Shown here: positions 54,191-64,000 of the stretch, in pieces | Layout: each line of letters opens with the position of its first letter | Position numbering within the stretch: position 1 is the stretch's first letter | Assembly: GCA_013399305.1 (NCBI GenBank) | Contig: VXAI01000158.1 | Location: 543,206 to 607,205 of the forward strand | Source: Rostratula benghalensis | Lineage: Eukaryota > Chordata > Aves > Charadriiformes > Rostratulidae | Direction of reading: 5' to 3' | Length of the DNA: 64,000 nucleotides | Position numbers and translations under genes: made by a program | Notes under the pieces: model-generated | Told to the model about the DNA's origin: nothing | Database searches by the model: none | What the model saw: the letters and a program-made list of their open reading frames with translations, nothing else

Positions 54191-54878
54191 GCTTGGGGCT
54201 GCTTAACTGGGCTGGTTTTCTCTTTGGCAGAATGTGTTTCAGTTTATGTATGTTGAGCTCTTACTTCCCTCATGGTACAAAGCTTGGCACTGAGGAGGAA
54301 AATAGACTACTTCAATTTCACTGCCACCGAGAAGAAAAAGGCTAATTATGTGTGTGTGCAAAGCAGATCATTCACTGCCATGAATGCAGGGAGATTAAAC
54401 ATCTTATTGGCAAAATTGAAGGTTCTTGCTCTCTTGAAGAAGCCTTATAATGCTATTTGCTGTGCTTACGGAGTCCCTCCTCCTCTGAAGGTGTGGCTGG
54501 CTCCAGCTTTTATTTCCATGCTCCACAAAAGAAACAAAGAATAAGGCTTCTAGGAACAGTGTGCCAGTTTAGAACAACTTTGATCAATAAAATTATATTT
54601 TTATAGTTTTAAGATTCTGAAGAAGGACTCTCACTGTTCCTCACACACAAGCACCCACAAAGAATTTTGTCTCCTGACTTCTAGCTTACTGTGATTTGGA
54701 AGGACAAGCTAAGAGACTGCGAGCAGGTAAGGAATCAGGTGGTCTATTGGTGGTCTATGTTTGTTTGCAATCTGAAAATAACTCCAGGCACAGAGGTGTA
54801 AGAACTGTCTTTATGTAAAAGTAGTGGTGTATTCTAACTCGTACCAACACTGCCTTTAGATAGACTTGCCTGTGGATT

Positions 54879-55003
54879 TATAGAATGGTTAGAGTTGGAA
54901 AGGGGACCTTAAAGATTGAGTTCCAACCCCCCTGCCATGGGCAGAGACACCTTCCACTAGGGCTGGTTGCTCAAAACCCCATCCAGCCTGGCCTGGAACT
55001 GAT
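54879..55003 (-). mobile_element. CR1 3' fragment
   Basis: tatagaatggttagagttgg, then ccatgggcagagacaccttc and aaaaccccatccagcctggc. Confidence 0.87.
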
Positions 55004-55004
55004 G

Positions 55005-56115
55005 CTCTGTGACACAGCGAGGAAATGGAGTGCAAGCTTCAAAAATTTCAATAAATGAAGTATGCACATGTGATCATAGAAAGGGTTAGTGTAAATTATT
55101 TTTTTTAAAGTTATTATGCTTAGTCAAGCAAGACAAGGGCAGGGCTTGAGGCTGATGGAAGATCTCATGGATGCTGGAAGGCATTTTCTTATCTAAGGCA
55201 TAGATGTTTTTAGTGGGCAGCTTGAGCTTCACTGTGTCCTGCTGTTCTTGTATCTCTGCCCTGAGGGAGCAGCTTGCTCTGTGTAAATGCCCTTCTAAAA
55301 CACTGTGATCTATTCAGCCCTCGGTCTGCCTGCTTGAGGACAACAAGGAGAGGCAATGACTGTTGACTAATTGTGTTGTTTCTCTGTTAATTAAAGCCTT
55401 GTCCCTTGGAAACCGGACTAAATGTTTGAAATGAAAATGTGGAAGGAAGGTTCGAGTTATGAGATGCAAAGCCTCTAGAAAAATGCATATGCTGTTGAAT
55501 TTGTAGAATTCAACACAAGAAAATGTCCAGATTGGCACATTGTGTTAAGAATAATTGAATAGAAGCCGCCTTCTATGGGTAACAGATCAGTAATAGCAGC
55601 AATCTTGGAAAGACTCCTTGACTAATATGTAGTAGAAGGTCAACTCTACTGTTAATATCTAATGCTGACAAGGTAAGCTGTCAGTGCTAAGACCCTTCAA
55701 CATTGGTAGTATTGGGGGGTTTTATTTCCTACAAAACCAGGAAAAGCAGGTTCAGTAACACCTGATTGTTGTTTTACTTGCCATTGGTACCTGTGTCGTA
55801 GCTCTATGTAGTGTCTACCTGATGCCGTGCCTGATGTTGCCCAACAAACCTGGTGTAGGATACCAAATTAAGCCCAGGATGTTCTGATTCCAACTTGCTT
55901 TGTCAAACACCATCCTGTCTTCCTGTTCTCTGAATACCCATCAACTGGTTAAAAAAAAACACCCAACTTTTCCCAAAAGTGCTTTCCAAGGGAAAATGCT
56001 GAAACAGGGCACGTGTGGGAGCTATTGTTTTTTATGAAATTAGCAATCATGCCACTCAAATCCTCCACGTTATGGCTTCTCTGAGTGACTCTTGGTATGT
56101 TGTGTGTGTCCCTAG
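55005..56115. other. 5' flank of GLYATL3
   Basis: No CpG island. The upstream non-coding exon and promoter of GLYATL3 should lie here or further 5', but I could not pick a donor with confidence. Confidence 0.4.
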
Positions 56116-56123
56116 CAAGGAAG

Positions 56124-56201
56124 ATGCTGGTGCTCAACTGCTCTATGAAGCTGCAGATGCTGGAGAAAATGCTAAGGTGGAGTTTTCCTGAGTCCCTCAA
56201 G
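56124..56201 (+). CDS. GLYATL3: GLYATL3 coding exon 1
   Basis: Residues 1-26, [17 protein letters not shown] to PESLK; donor gtaatg, phase 0. The exon begins at 56116. Confidence 0.9.
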
Positions 56202-59200
56202 GTAATGCAGTACTGACCTGTTCTTTTCATGGTATTTCCATCAGTGAATTAGGACATTTGTTGAAATCAAAGCTGTAGGGAGAGGGCTGTATTTCTTCTG
56301 GACTGACTGATACTCACTGTTTTAGGTGACTACATCTAGGATACCAATTTGGCTCTGCTTACTAACTCAAATCCAGGTACTTCAGAAAAAAGTAGAAGCA
56401 AACTGCTCCACCTCCTCTCCAAAGTAATTAGGGTTGGCATAATTAGACAATAGTTTATCTTTGTGATAATATGCCTTACTGGTGAGTGTGTAGGTATCAA
56501 CCTACATGATAAATGTGTGTCTATGAAAATCTAAATGTTTGTTTTCAGCTCCTTGTCACTGGTTCAGTCACTGGTTTATAACACTGGTGGCGTGTAAGTG
56601 TGTCTCAAACTCTCTTTCTTCTCTTGGGTGTCCATCCTGCAGGTTTATGGAGCTGTGATGAACATCAACCGAGGCAACCCTTTCAGGAAGGAGGTGGTGG
56701 TGGACTCGTGGCCAGATTTCAAAGCTGTTATCACCAGGCCGCAGAAGGAGGTAGAATGATGTAGTTTGTTTTTTTTTTTAAGAGGTGGATTTGACATGAC
56801 TGGGGCCTTTCTCTCAGCTTTCTGATAGAGACAGCCCCATCTGTGAAGCTATCGGGGAAGCGTGGGACAGGGGGATGTGGGAATCACAAAGTGCAACAGG
56901 ACATCCTGGTAGGTGTCAGCATGAAGCCCGCTATAGCAATTGGAGTCTAACCAAGCTTATTTATGAAGCACAAGTTCTAATTGATTGTAATTATCCTGTT
57001 TGTACCAACTGAAGATTAACTTGCATATCTTGTGCAGAACTTTCCCAGGACTCTGGTCTCTCTAGTCTTTGTGCAGACAGAAAAAAGAATCTTGGTGAGC
57101 TTGTGATGGGGCAGATACAGCTACAAGGTGAAAGAAGGGTCTTTTTGCAGTCTTTCATAACAAACGGTGCTGAAGAAATACTGTGAGGGGTCATTGCCTC
57201 AACCTCTTCTGTCCACCATGATAAAGCAACCTCTGGCTCACAGGGACTTGTGTCTCCAGGCAAGAAGATAAGCTCTTGTTGGTGTAGTCTCATACTGGGT
57301 ACTAAGAGTACTGCCTCTGGGGTTAAGTCCTTGGTATGCTCTCTGGGATAACCAGCTGTCCTGGGACACCAGTGCAAGAGTTGGCATGGGACATGGAAAA
57401 TCCCTGGTTGGCAGTTTGAATGTTTCCAACCTGCTTTGGAGACTGAGAGTTTAATAGTATTGATGAGGCCAGACTGTGCTCTTTCATCTCAGGGGTGGAG
57501 AGCAAGAGTTGGTATTACTTTGTTTACCAGAAGAGATGTGTTCTAAACACATTGACCTTGGCAAACAAATAACACAACATGTTTTTTGGAACAGCTAGTA
57601 ATAGAGGTGAGCTTTGAATTAGGCAAGAGTTTCAGGAATGCCATCAGATCTGGGTTACTGTGCTGTAGGTGCATGAGAACTTAGTACCATTGCTGCTTTC
57701 TGCTGATATGACATCAGATATTTCTGCTGTCTTGCTTGAGTTGGTACTGAATATGTCCTAAAAGAAGCCAAATATTGCACCTGAAGGTCCAAATATTTAT
57801 TAATTCTCTGGTGTTGGCTTTCAGTGAGTTTTCTTTCCAATGTGAAAGATGTGTGTGTGGAAGCAGGGGGGAATATATAATTATTCCAGGTTATTTTTTC
57901 TTTCCAGAAGAAGGTGGATGACCTTGACCATTATACTAATGCTTATGCAGTCTTCTACAAGGAGCTAAAAGCTTACCAGGAGCTACTGGAAAACACAAAT
58001 GCCATCAACTGGGGACAAGTTTTTCAGATACAAGGTGTACAGTCCAGGTTTACTTTGTTTAAAAGAAACAATAGAAAAAACAGTTGGTTTAAAAAATATT
58101 AATGGAGCACAGGCCTTACTGTTTTGCTCTATAGAAAGGTTTCTCTTATGTCTGTAAAACACAAAATCTAGGACATGGCTCTTCTAAATTTTGAATCTCA
58201 TCTACACCATATTCACTGTTACCACTTCAAGTTGAGATTTCAATTTGAAGGAGCTATTTCCTTGTCAGGAAGGCATGTTTATTTATGTTAATTTTTGCTG
58301 CTGGCTATAGAATTCTGAAGACTGAGCTGAGCAGTAGTCAGTGTGGTAATTATAGGTTCAGCAAAGGCCAGTGTTTGAGAGCTCAACCCAGACAAGACCT
58401 GAATGGGAAATAATATACATGTTTTTAATTGAAGGTTACCAACCTGTAGAAGAATTTGCTTATGGAATAGATGACTCCTCCATGACTGAAATCCTTGTAG
58501 TAGGACTGAGGAATTTACTGTGGCACAAACTGAGGGTAGGAGTTAGCTAGGGAGAGAGTCGATGTCCTCATAATTCTGGTGACTGGATGAGATGAACAGT
58601 GTGGTGCCTTCTGACCTTCATATATGTAAAGCTATGGCCAGAGTGTGGAGGGAACAGCTTCCCATGTGGGTCAGTGATCACTGAAACTGATTTTTCTGAA
58701 TCTTGGTGCACTGCATGGTAGCACTAGACATTCACATAGGAGCCAGCAATGTGCACTTGTGGCAAAGAAGGCCAGTGGCATCCTGAGGTGCATCAAGAAG
58801 AGTGTGATTAGCAGGTGGAGGAAGGTCATCCTTCCCCTCTGCCCTGGTGAGGCCTCATCTGGAGCACTGGGACCAGTTCTGGGCTCCCCAGTTCAAGAAG
58901 TACAGGGAACTGCTGGAGAGGGTGCAGCAGAGGACCACAAAGATGATGAAGGTCCTGGAACATCTCTCTTAGGAGGAAAGGCTGAGGGACTTGGGTCTTT
59001 TCAGTTTGGAGAAGAGAAGGCCGATGGTGGATCTGATCAACACCTATAAATACTTTGAGGGTGGGTGTCAAGAGGAAGAAGGGGCCAGTCTCTTTTCAGT
59101 GGTGTCCAGTGAGAGGACAAGAGGAAATGGGCAGAGGTGGTGGAGTCTCCTCTGGAGACATTCCAAACCTGCCTGGACAAGTTCCCGTGCAACCTGCTCT

Positions 59201-60796
59201 AGGAGGACCTGGTTGGGCAGCTGGTTTGGACTGGATGATCTCCAGAGGTCCCTTCCAACCCCATATCATTCTGTGAGTCTGTAATAGCTTTGGAGATTTC
59301 AAATACCTGGCTAGTTCCATTAAAAGTATACTGTTGGACATTAAAAAAAAGAAAAAATATTTCTTATTAAAATACCTTAGAATTTATCTTTGTATACACA
59401 GGGCTCCAGGACGGAATATGTGAAATAGCCAGATCTGTGGCTTTATCTAAGCAGGTAGATGTGCAAACATCCTCTTTCCAGATGGTTCTCCATTCAGACC
59501 CAGACAAGCTGCCAGATGTTAGACTACAGTATGTCTTAGTACACTGCTTTTTGTTGTCATTACTATAGCAATATATTTCCTGAAAGTAATCAAAGTAATC
59601 AGGAAGACTGCTGGGCTTTGACTGGGTCAAAAACCTGAGGAGTGAGTTGGTATGGATGGGACTATCACCTTAAATTCTTACTAAAGTTGTTCTTTAATCA
59701 GTCTATCACTTTTGGAGTTTTGTATTCCAGATCAGTCCCCGTCCCCTCTTGTCATGTGTACATGGGATCCATAAGTTTGCTTTCCATTTCCTTTGAGTTT
59801 TGTGTCAAAGCTCTTTAGTTTTGATAGACTTGGGACTGCCACAAAATTTGGTTTTCACACGGGGGCTTTACACAACTTCTTGAAGCCTTTTTCTAACTTC
59901 CCTCTGCTGGTAAGAGCAGAATAGTTGGGAAACCAGAGGCCCCTTTTTTTCCTAGAACAAATTTCTCAGCATTTAATTCAAAATCTCAAGAGAATCCATC
60001 AGACCTGGAGGATGAGAGACTGGGCATCAAATCCTTTCCACTCTCCTGTGCCACCTAATATGTCACTTGAGCATATTATGCCTTCCTTAACATTCTTCAC
60101 CCTTCCTGTAAGGAATAAGGTACCTCTAGGGTGTGTTCTGTGAACTCAGGCATTCATAGTACATTTTAGGTCTTTTTTCTAAAAGTATTGCTCTCTATAA
60201 TTATTTCCACATCCTCCAGCCTAATGAACTTGGCTGTCTTTGATTCCCCTTTCTCTTATAGACTTGGAAATATATTTGGCTGAAGAAGAAATTTCTAAAT
60301 CTATTGCAGTAGCTAGGAGAATGTGAGGCACAGCTACCTACCTAATATGCTTTCTGTACTCTCTCTTAGGATGGACCCTAAATTAACGCTGTCTTACTTG
60401 GATGTCTCCCATGCCAGCCTGCTCAGCAAAACCTGGTCACGGGGGGGCAACCCAAGGAGCCAAAAGTACCTTGCTAACCTCATTTGCTGCTTCCCCAGTG
60501 CCTGTGTCCTGGATGACAATGGGTATCCTCTCTCCTGGAGCCTGACAGACCAGTTTGCCACCATGATTCATGGTTATACTCTTCCAGAGCATCGGAGGAA
60601 GGGTTATAGCAGGATTGTGGCTACCACTCTGGCTAAGAAATTACATAGCCATGGCTTTCCAGCACAGGGCAATGTCCTGGAGACTAATTTACCATCAATA
60701 ACATTGCTGAAAAGCATGAAGGCCCAGTTTCTTCCCTGCTCATTTTTCAGAGTGATTCATACACCTTTCCATTTTTTAGCTAAATCTCACTTATAG
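56124..60796 (+). CDS. GLYATL3: Glycine N-acyltransferase-like protein 3 (5 coding exons, 288 aa)
   Basis: Member of the GLYAT family, which moves an acyl group from acyl-CoA to glycine; GLYATL3 has been linked to long-chain N-acylglycines. Coding exons: 56124-56201, 56643-56750, 57908-58034, 59402-59528, 60370-60796; GT-AG throughout and in phase, 867 nt, the same 288 residues as human GLYATL3. The N-terminal acyltransferase half includes [31 protein letters not shown] and [14 protein letters not shown]. The C-terminal GNAT half includes [10 protein letters not shown] and the acyl-CoA-binding HRRKGYS (221-227), then GNVLETN. Place after CENPQ matches the human order MMUT-CENPQ-GLYATL3. The ATG lies 8 bases after an acceptor (cctag), so a non-coding first exon lies upstream and was not identified. 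No break was seen. Confidence 0.95.
56643..56750 (+). CDS. GLYATL3: GLYATL3 coding exon 2
   Basis: Residues 27-62, [20 protein letters not shown], then [15 protein letters not shown]. 36 complete codons. The donor gtagaa is weaker than consensus. Confidence 0.93.
57908..58034 (+). CDS. GLYATL3: GLYATL3 coding exon 3
   Basis: Residues 63-104 and one base of 105. Contains [13 protein letters not shown] and NWGQVFQIQ, conserved in GLYAT proteins. Confidence 0.94.
58748..59284 (+). mobile_element. CR1 LINE, 5'-truncated, GLYATL3 intron 3
   Basis: gtggcaaagaaggccagtgg to the tail ccatatcattctgtgagtct. The + strand keeps pieces of the CR1 protein. It inserted in the sense orientation of GLYATL3. 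Confidence 0.92.
59402..59528 (+). CDS. GLYATL3: GLYATL3 coding exon 4
   Basis: Residues 105-146 and two bases of 147: [20 protein letters not shown] to LPDVRL. This is the least conserved part of the protein. A CR1 copy ends about 120 bases upstream. Confidence 0.88.
60370..60796 (+). CDS. GLYATL3: GLYATL3 coding exon 5 (GNAT C-terminal domain)
   Basis: Residues 147-288 and the stop. Carries [32 protein letters not shown] and the acyl-CoA pyrophosphate loop HRRKGYSR. A Met codon near its start is internal. Confidence 0.95.
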
Positions 60797-61213
60797 CCAA
60801 ACTCCACAACCATCTACATTCAGATCAACTTTTCTGCACTGCAGGAGCACTTTGGAATTTAATAACATAGCTGCAATCATACAAGAATTTCCAGCATAAA
60901 CATAAAATTGAAGGTATTAATGGCTTGTGATTTTTCTGTTCAGGGAAAACTGCTCATGGCAAATCCACAAGTCATAGGAGTGGCTGTAAATTTAATAGTC
61001 TTGTAAATTGGCTGTAATTGTACTGCTTCTGGCTGAAGAATGATTCCTTCTGTGTAACTGTTTTCTGGGATATCTACAGCAGCATCCTTGGACCTCTCTA
61101 ACCCCGTCTATCTGTTGTGCTAGAAGTCCTCAAGCTTCTCCTTTCCCTCACACAGCCTAAAAGAGATTAGTATGTAAAATTAAGAAGTAGAGAAACCTTC
61201 AAGGAGCAATTTG

Positions 61214-61219
61214 AATAAA
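61214..61219 (+). terminator. Candidate poly(A) signal of GLYATL3
   Basis: AATAAA about 420 bases after the GLYATL3 stop. Confidence 0.5.
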
Positions 61220-64000
61220 GAAAAGCTTTATAAAGAAGTCTTTCACTGTCTAGTACAGTCTCTTTCCTTTCTAGTGTGTGTCTCTTTTATGCTCAAGACA
61301 AATCTATGTATCCTCTACTCCTGGTAGAGCTAAACATGCAAAGGCTGCCTAAAAAGTCTTGCTGATTTAACTTTAACACATAGGTATTTTATCACAAGTC
61401 AGGACAGCTTGCCAGAAGTAATTTCCATCAATTCTATCACTAAATAACTCCAAATGCTTCACAAATGCTCCTCTGGGGAGCAGAAGAATGAGTCATTATA
61501 TGCTTAATGAGGATTAGTAAATTTTAGCCTTAAGCTTATGTTTATCTACTGAACTTGAAGGGACCATGATTGCAGCACCTCCCAAGAGTCAGGTCCAGAA
61601 TCAAAGGAGATCTATTTCCTTTTGACAAGGAGATTACCTAAAGCCTGAGTGAGAACCAGTTTTGGCAGTTCTGTCTGCCAAAGGAAGGGGAGCAGAAAGG
61701 TGGAGGAAAAAAGCAGAACAAAGACTCCAGGTGGTGGAAGGGGACCCTGTAAATCCATGCACATTTGTTCCTGTATTTGCCTGGGAAACAGCAAAAGAGA
61801 GAGAGACAAGCCATGGAGAGAAGGGAAAGAAGATCTGAGGGGTGTCCTGTAGGTGTAACAAGGTAAGGTTGGTATTTCTACTTGAGCAAATGAGCTGTGA
61901 GCTTCTGGGGAAATACCTTAGAGAACCAAGGCTACAGGAAAGGACTGGGGAGGAAACACAGCCCTGTTCATTACATCTACCTATTTTTTCTGGTACTCAC
62001 AGCAAAGATGAGTCCCTTGGTCCCATATGAAAGCTAAGTAATTGGCTCCATTGCTGTGGAGGTTTAATGCAGACAGCGTATACCCAGGAGGTGCATTTTA
62101 GAAAGCAAGGGAGGAGAAAGTGCAGCCTGCACAGATACAAGTAAAAGAGTTTATTGGTTAATACCCAAGAGACTGCTGCTTCCTCCAAGGTTTGTCTCTC
62201 CTCTAAGCTGCTGGCTTGACTTATGTCAATGCTGTCGCTCAGATGTCCTTTGATTCAGATGATGTGGACTAGAAGCATTAGAAGCATAGCAGCAGCATAT
62301 TGCTGGCCTAACAGCTGCCAGGGAACCTCTGAACAGCAGCTGTCAAGCTGCTAAAAATTCAAAAAAATATGACTTCTGGCTTCTTGCAGTTTCAAAGCTT
62401 CACATAGTGCCCAACTGATCAGCTTGATGGTTTTTATCCTTTGGCACCACTAGTGATGTGATCTAACGGTTTAACTAACAACTGCCCAGGTAAATGAGAA
62501 AGGTAAATAGTTAATGTACATAGACCCTTGGAAGGGCTGGATGCCTGTAGGTCTCTGAGGAGGTGATGCTTGCCACATTTGTGGGCCTTTTTGAGTCTAA
62601 CTCAACTTGCAGTGTGTACCAGACAGGTTGGTACTAATGGAAGGCACCTCTCCTTGCTAAATTTGTGCTTGGAGCATGGCAGGAGGCAGGTGTTCTTGTA
62701 AAGCACAAAGAATTTTGAACTAGCTGCAGGTCCCAGACTAAAAAAAAAAAAATTACAAAATTTTCTGAAAAGAGGGCAAAAGGGTGAATTGAGACACGTA
62801 AGTTCACTAATGTTCAAATATTCCATTATTATTTTAGCTTTCTGAGTTTCATATTTCATTAAATCTGGGACTGTCACTTGTATGTGCAGTGCCATTTGAA
62901 AGACAGAAGTGTGTCTGAACCACTTGTACGGGGAGGTTTGGTTTCAGAAAACCAAGCTACCGTTCTACTTCATCAGTTTTTAAAAACTGAATGTATTGTT
63001 GAAGCAGAGCGGGGATTCCTGGCAGGAGAGAGCAGGCAACAGAGAATTTGTGCAAGGCCATGGGAAAGTGAGAATTTCAGGAAATGAGAGCAGTTTGTTA
63101 GTGTGTGAGCAGGGGCACAGATGTATGCACTCCCCATTCAAACCCTGATCTGTGTTTAAGGCAGCTCAGCATTTCAGAATAATATCTGAATAACTGAATA
63201 TACCAAGGTTGTAATCTTTGCCTTTCTCAAATCCAGGTAAATCCTGCTATTGGCTTCAATAAGGCCAGATGCCTACCTCTACGTTCTAAAAATTACCATT
63301 TTTACAGAAGCTGTAGAGATCCTGTTCTCCCTCTCAGAGGGAGAATAAGTTCCAAGTAATGACATCCAGTAGTTGTTTTGATTTGAAGAGAGAAAATAAC
63401 CATCTGATAAACAGAGATATCTCACCAAAGACCCTGAGGTCCTCATGCAGTGTAGGATCCTGCCATGTGAAAGGGAGAATTTCAGGCTGTTTAGGCAAAG
63501 AAATATCCTGGAGGAATGAGCAGGGTCTGTCCAGACAAGATGAACTTTTCAGTTGGAAACCCCTCAATTTATAGCCAGTGAGGCAAACTCACTGAAGCTC
63601 TAACATGAGCTTTGCTGTGTCAGTTTTCTTGACTTCAGAAAGGTGTTGATAAGAAGAACTTGAAATTTTCATGGAAGCAGATTTATCTTCTCCATCTACA
63701 CCTAGAAGTATTGTCACTGCAAGCACTCATTGACTGCACAGTGGGACCGCAGGAAATAAAATAAGATCTGCACTAGCAGATTAACCCGTGATAAGCAGGT
63801 GTCCAATGATGAGTAAAGGCTTTGGTTTGGGGAAAATTCTCTCTGCAATGCCTATTCTGAATCTTTCTGGTTTTCCTAGTCAATAGAAGAGTCAGGACAA
63901 GCAATAAGCACCTAGAGGGAGGTGACAATCGCACTTGGTGAGGGAAGGCTCACCTACACGCTCTGTAGTGACTGATCAGTAAACAATGCTGTTCTTTGCA
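61220..64000. other. Intergenic downstream of GLYATL3
   Basis: No gene recognised. In human the next genes are C6orf141 and RHAG; I see no RHAG exon here. Open frames are under 100 codons. No CR1 in this stretch, in contrast to the preceding 60 kb. Confidence 0.45.

Noticed and set aside
54272..54544. 90-codon open frame with an AATAAA-like signal after it
   Set aside because: Basic, partly hydrophobic chance-like sequence directly after a CR1 pair; not recognised and without splice support.
61842..63574. Possible RHAG exons downstream of GLYATL3
   Set aside because: RHAG is expected nearby from human gene order, but none of the short frames here resembles an ammonium-transporter segment.

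Overview
This is a bird nuclear genome window (vertebrate, intron-rich). The evidence is four spliced protein genes with GT-AG introns, about twenty CR1 LINE fragments of avian type (roughly 12% of the window by my tally), an LTR of avian endogenous-retrovirus type and a decayed MIR SINE. MMUT(-), CENPQ(+), GLYATL3(+) in this order and orientation match the block on human 6p12.3. An OPN5-family opsin lies tail-to-tail with MMUT.

Layout. 1-12.2 kb: no gene recognised; it holds CR1 fragments, a MIR fossil and an 81-bp tandem duplication. 12.27-17.97 kb: a four-coding-exon opsin of the neuropsin (OPN5) group on the + strand, 348 residues, with an intact retinal-binding lysine but without the E/DRY acid. 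18-23.6 kb: intergenic, with CR1 copies in both orientations. 23.96-43.49 kb: MMUT (mitochondrial methylmalonyl-CoA mutase) on the - strand, 12 coding exons that I could join in phase to 748 residues, plus a likely non-coding first exon near 45.3 kb. 45.0-45.7 kb: a CpG-rich bidirectional promoter with two NRF1-type palindromes and two ZNF143-type elements. 46.44-51.0 kb: CENPQ on the + strand, 8 coding exons, 284 residues. 51.5-56.1 kb: intergenic or 5' flank of the next gene. 56.12-60.80 kb: GLYATL3 on the + strand, 5 coding exons, 288 residues. 61.2-64 kb: no gene recognised.

The four genes do not form one pathway. MMUT works in mitochondrial propionate catabolism, CENPQ in the inner kinetochore, GLYATL3 is a glycine N-acyltransferase paralogue, and the opsin is a non-visual photoreceptor. 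The only strong regulatory link is the shared MMUT/CENPQ promoter. All exon joins were made by eye from splice sites, phase and protein similarity recalled from the families; no alignment or search was run. I found no sign of a novel multi-gene system. The points most worth a second look are the opsin's altered E/DRY motif, the paired-motif bidirectional promoter, competing acceptors at CENPQ exon 6, a nested CR1, and two inverted CR1 pairs.
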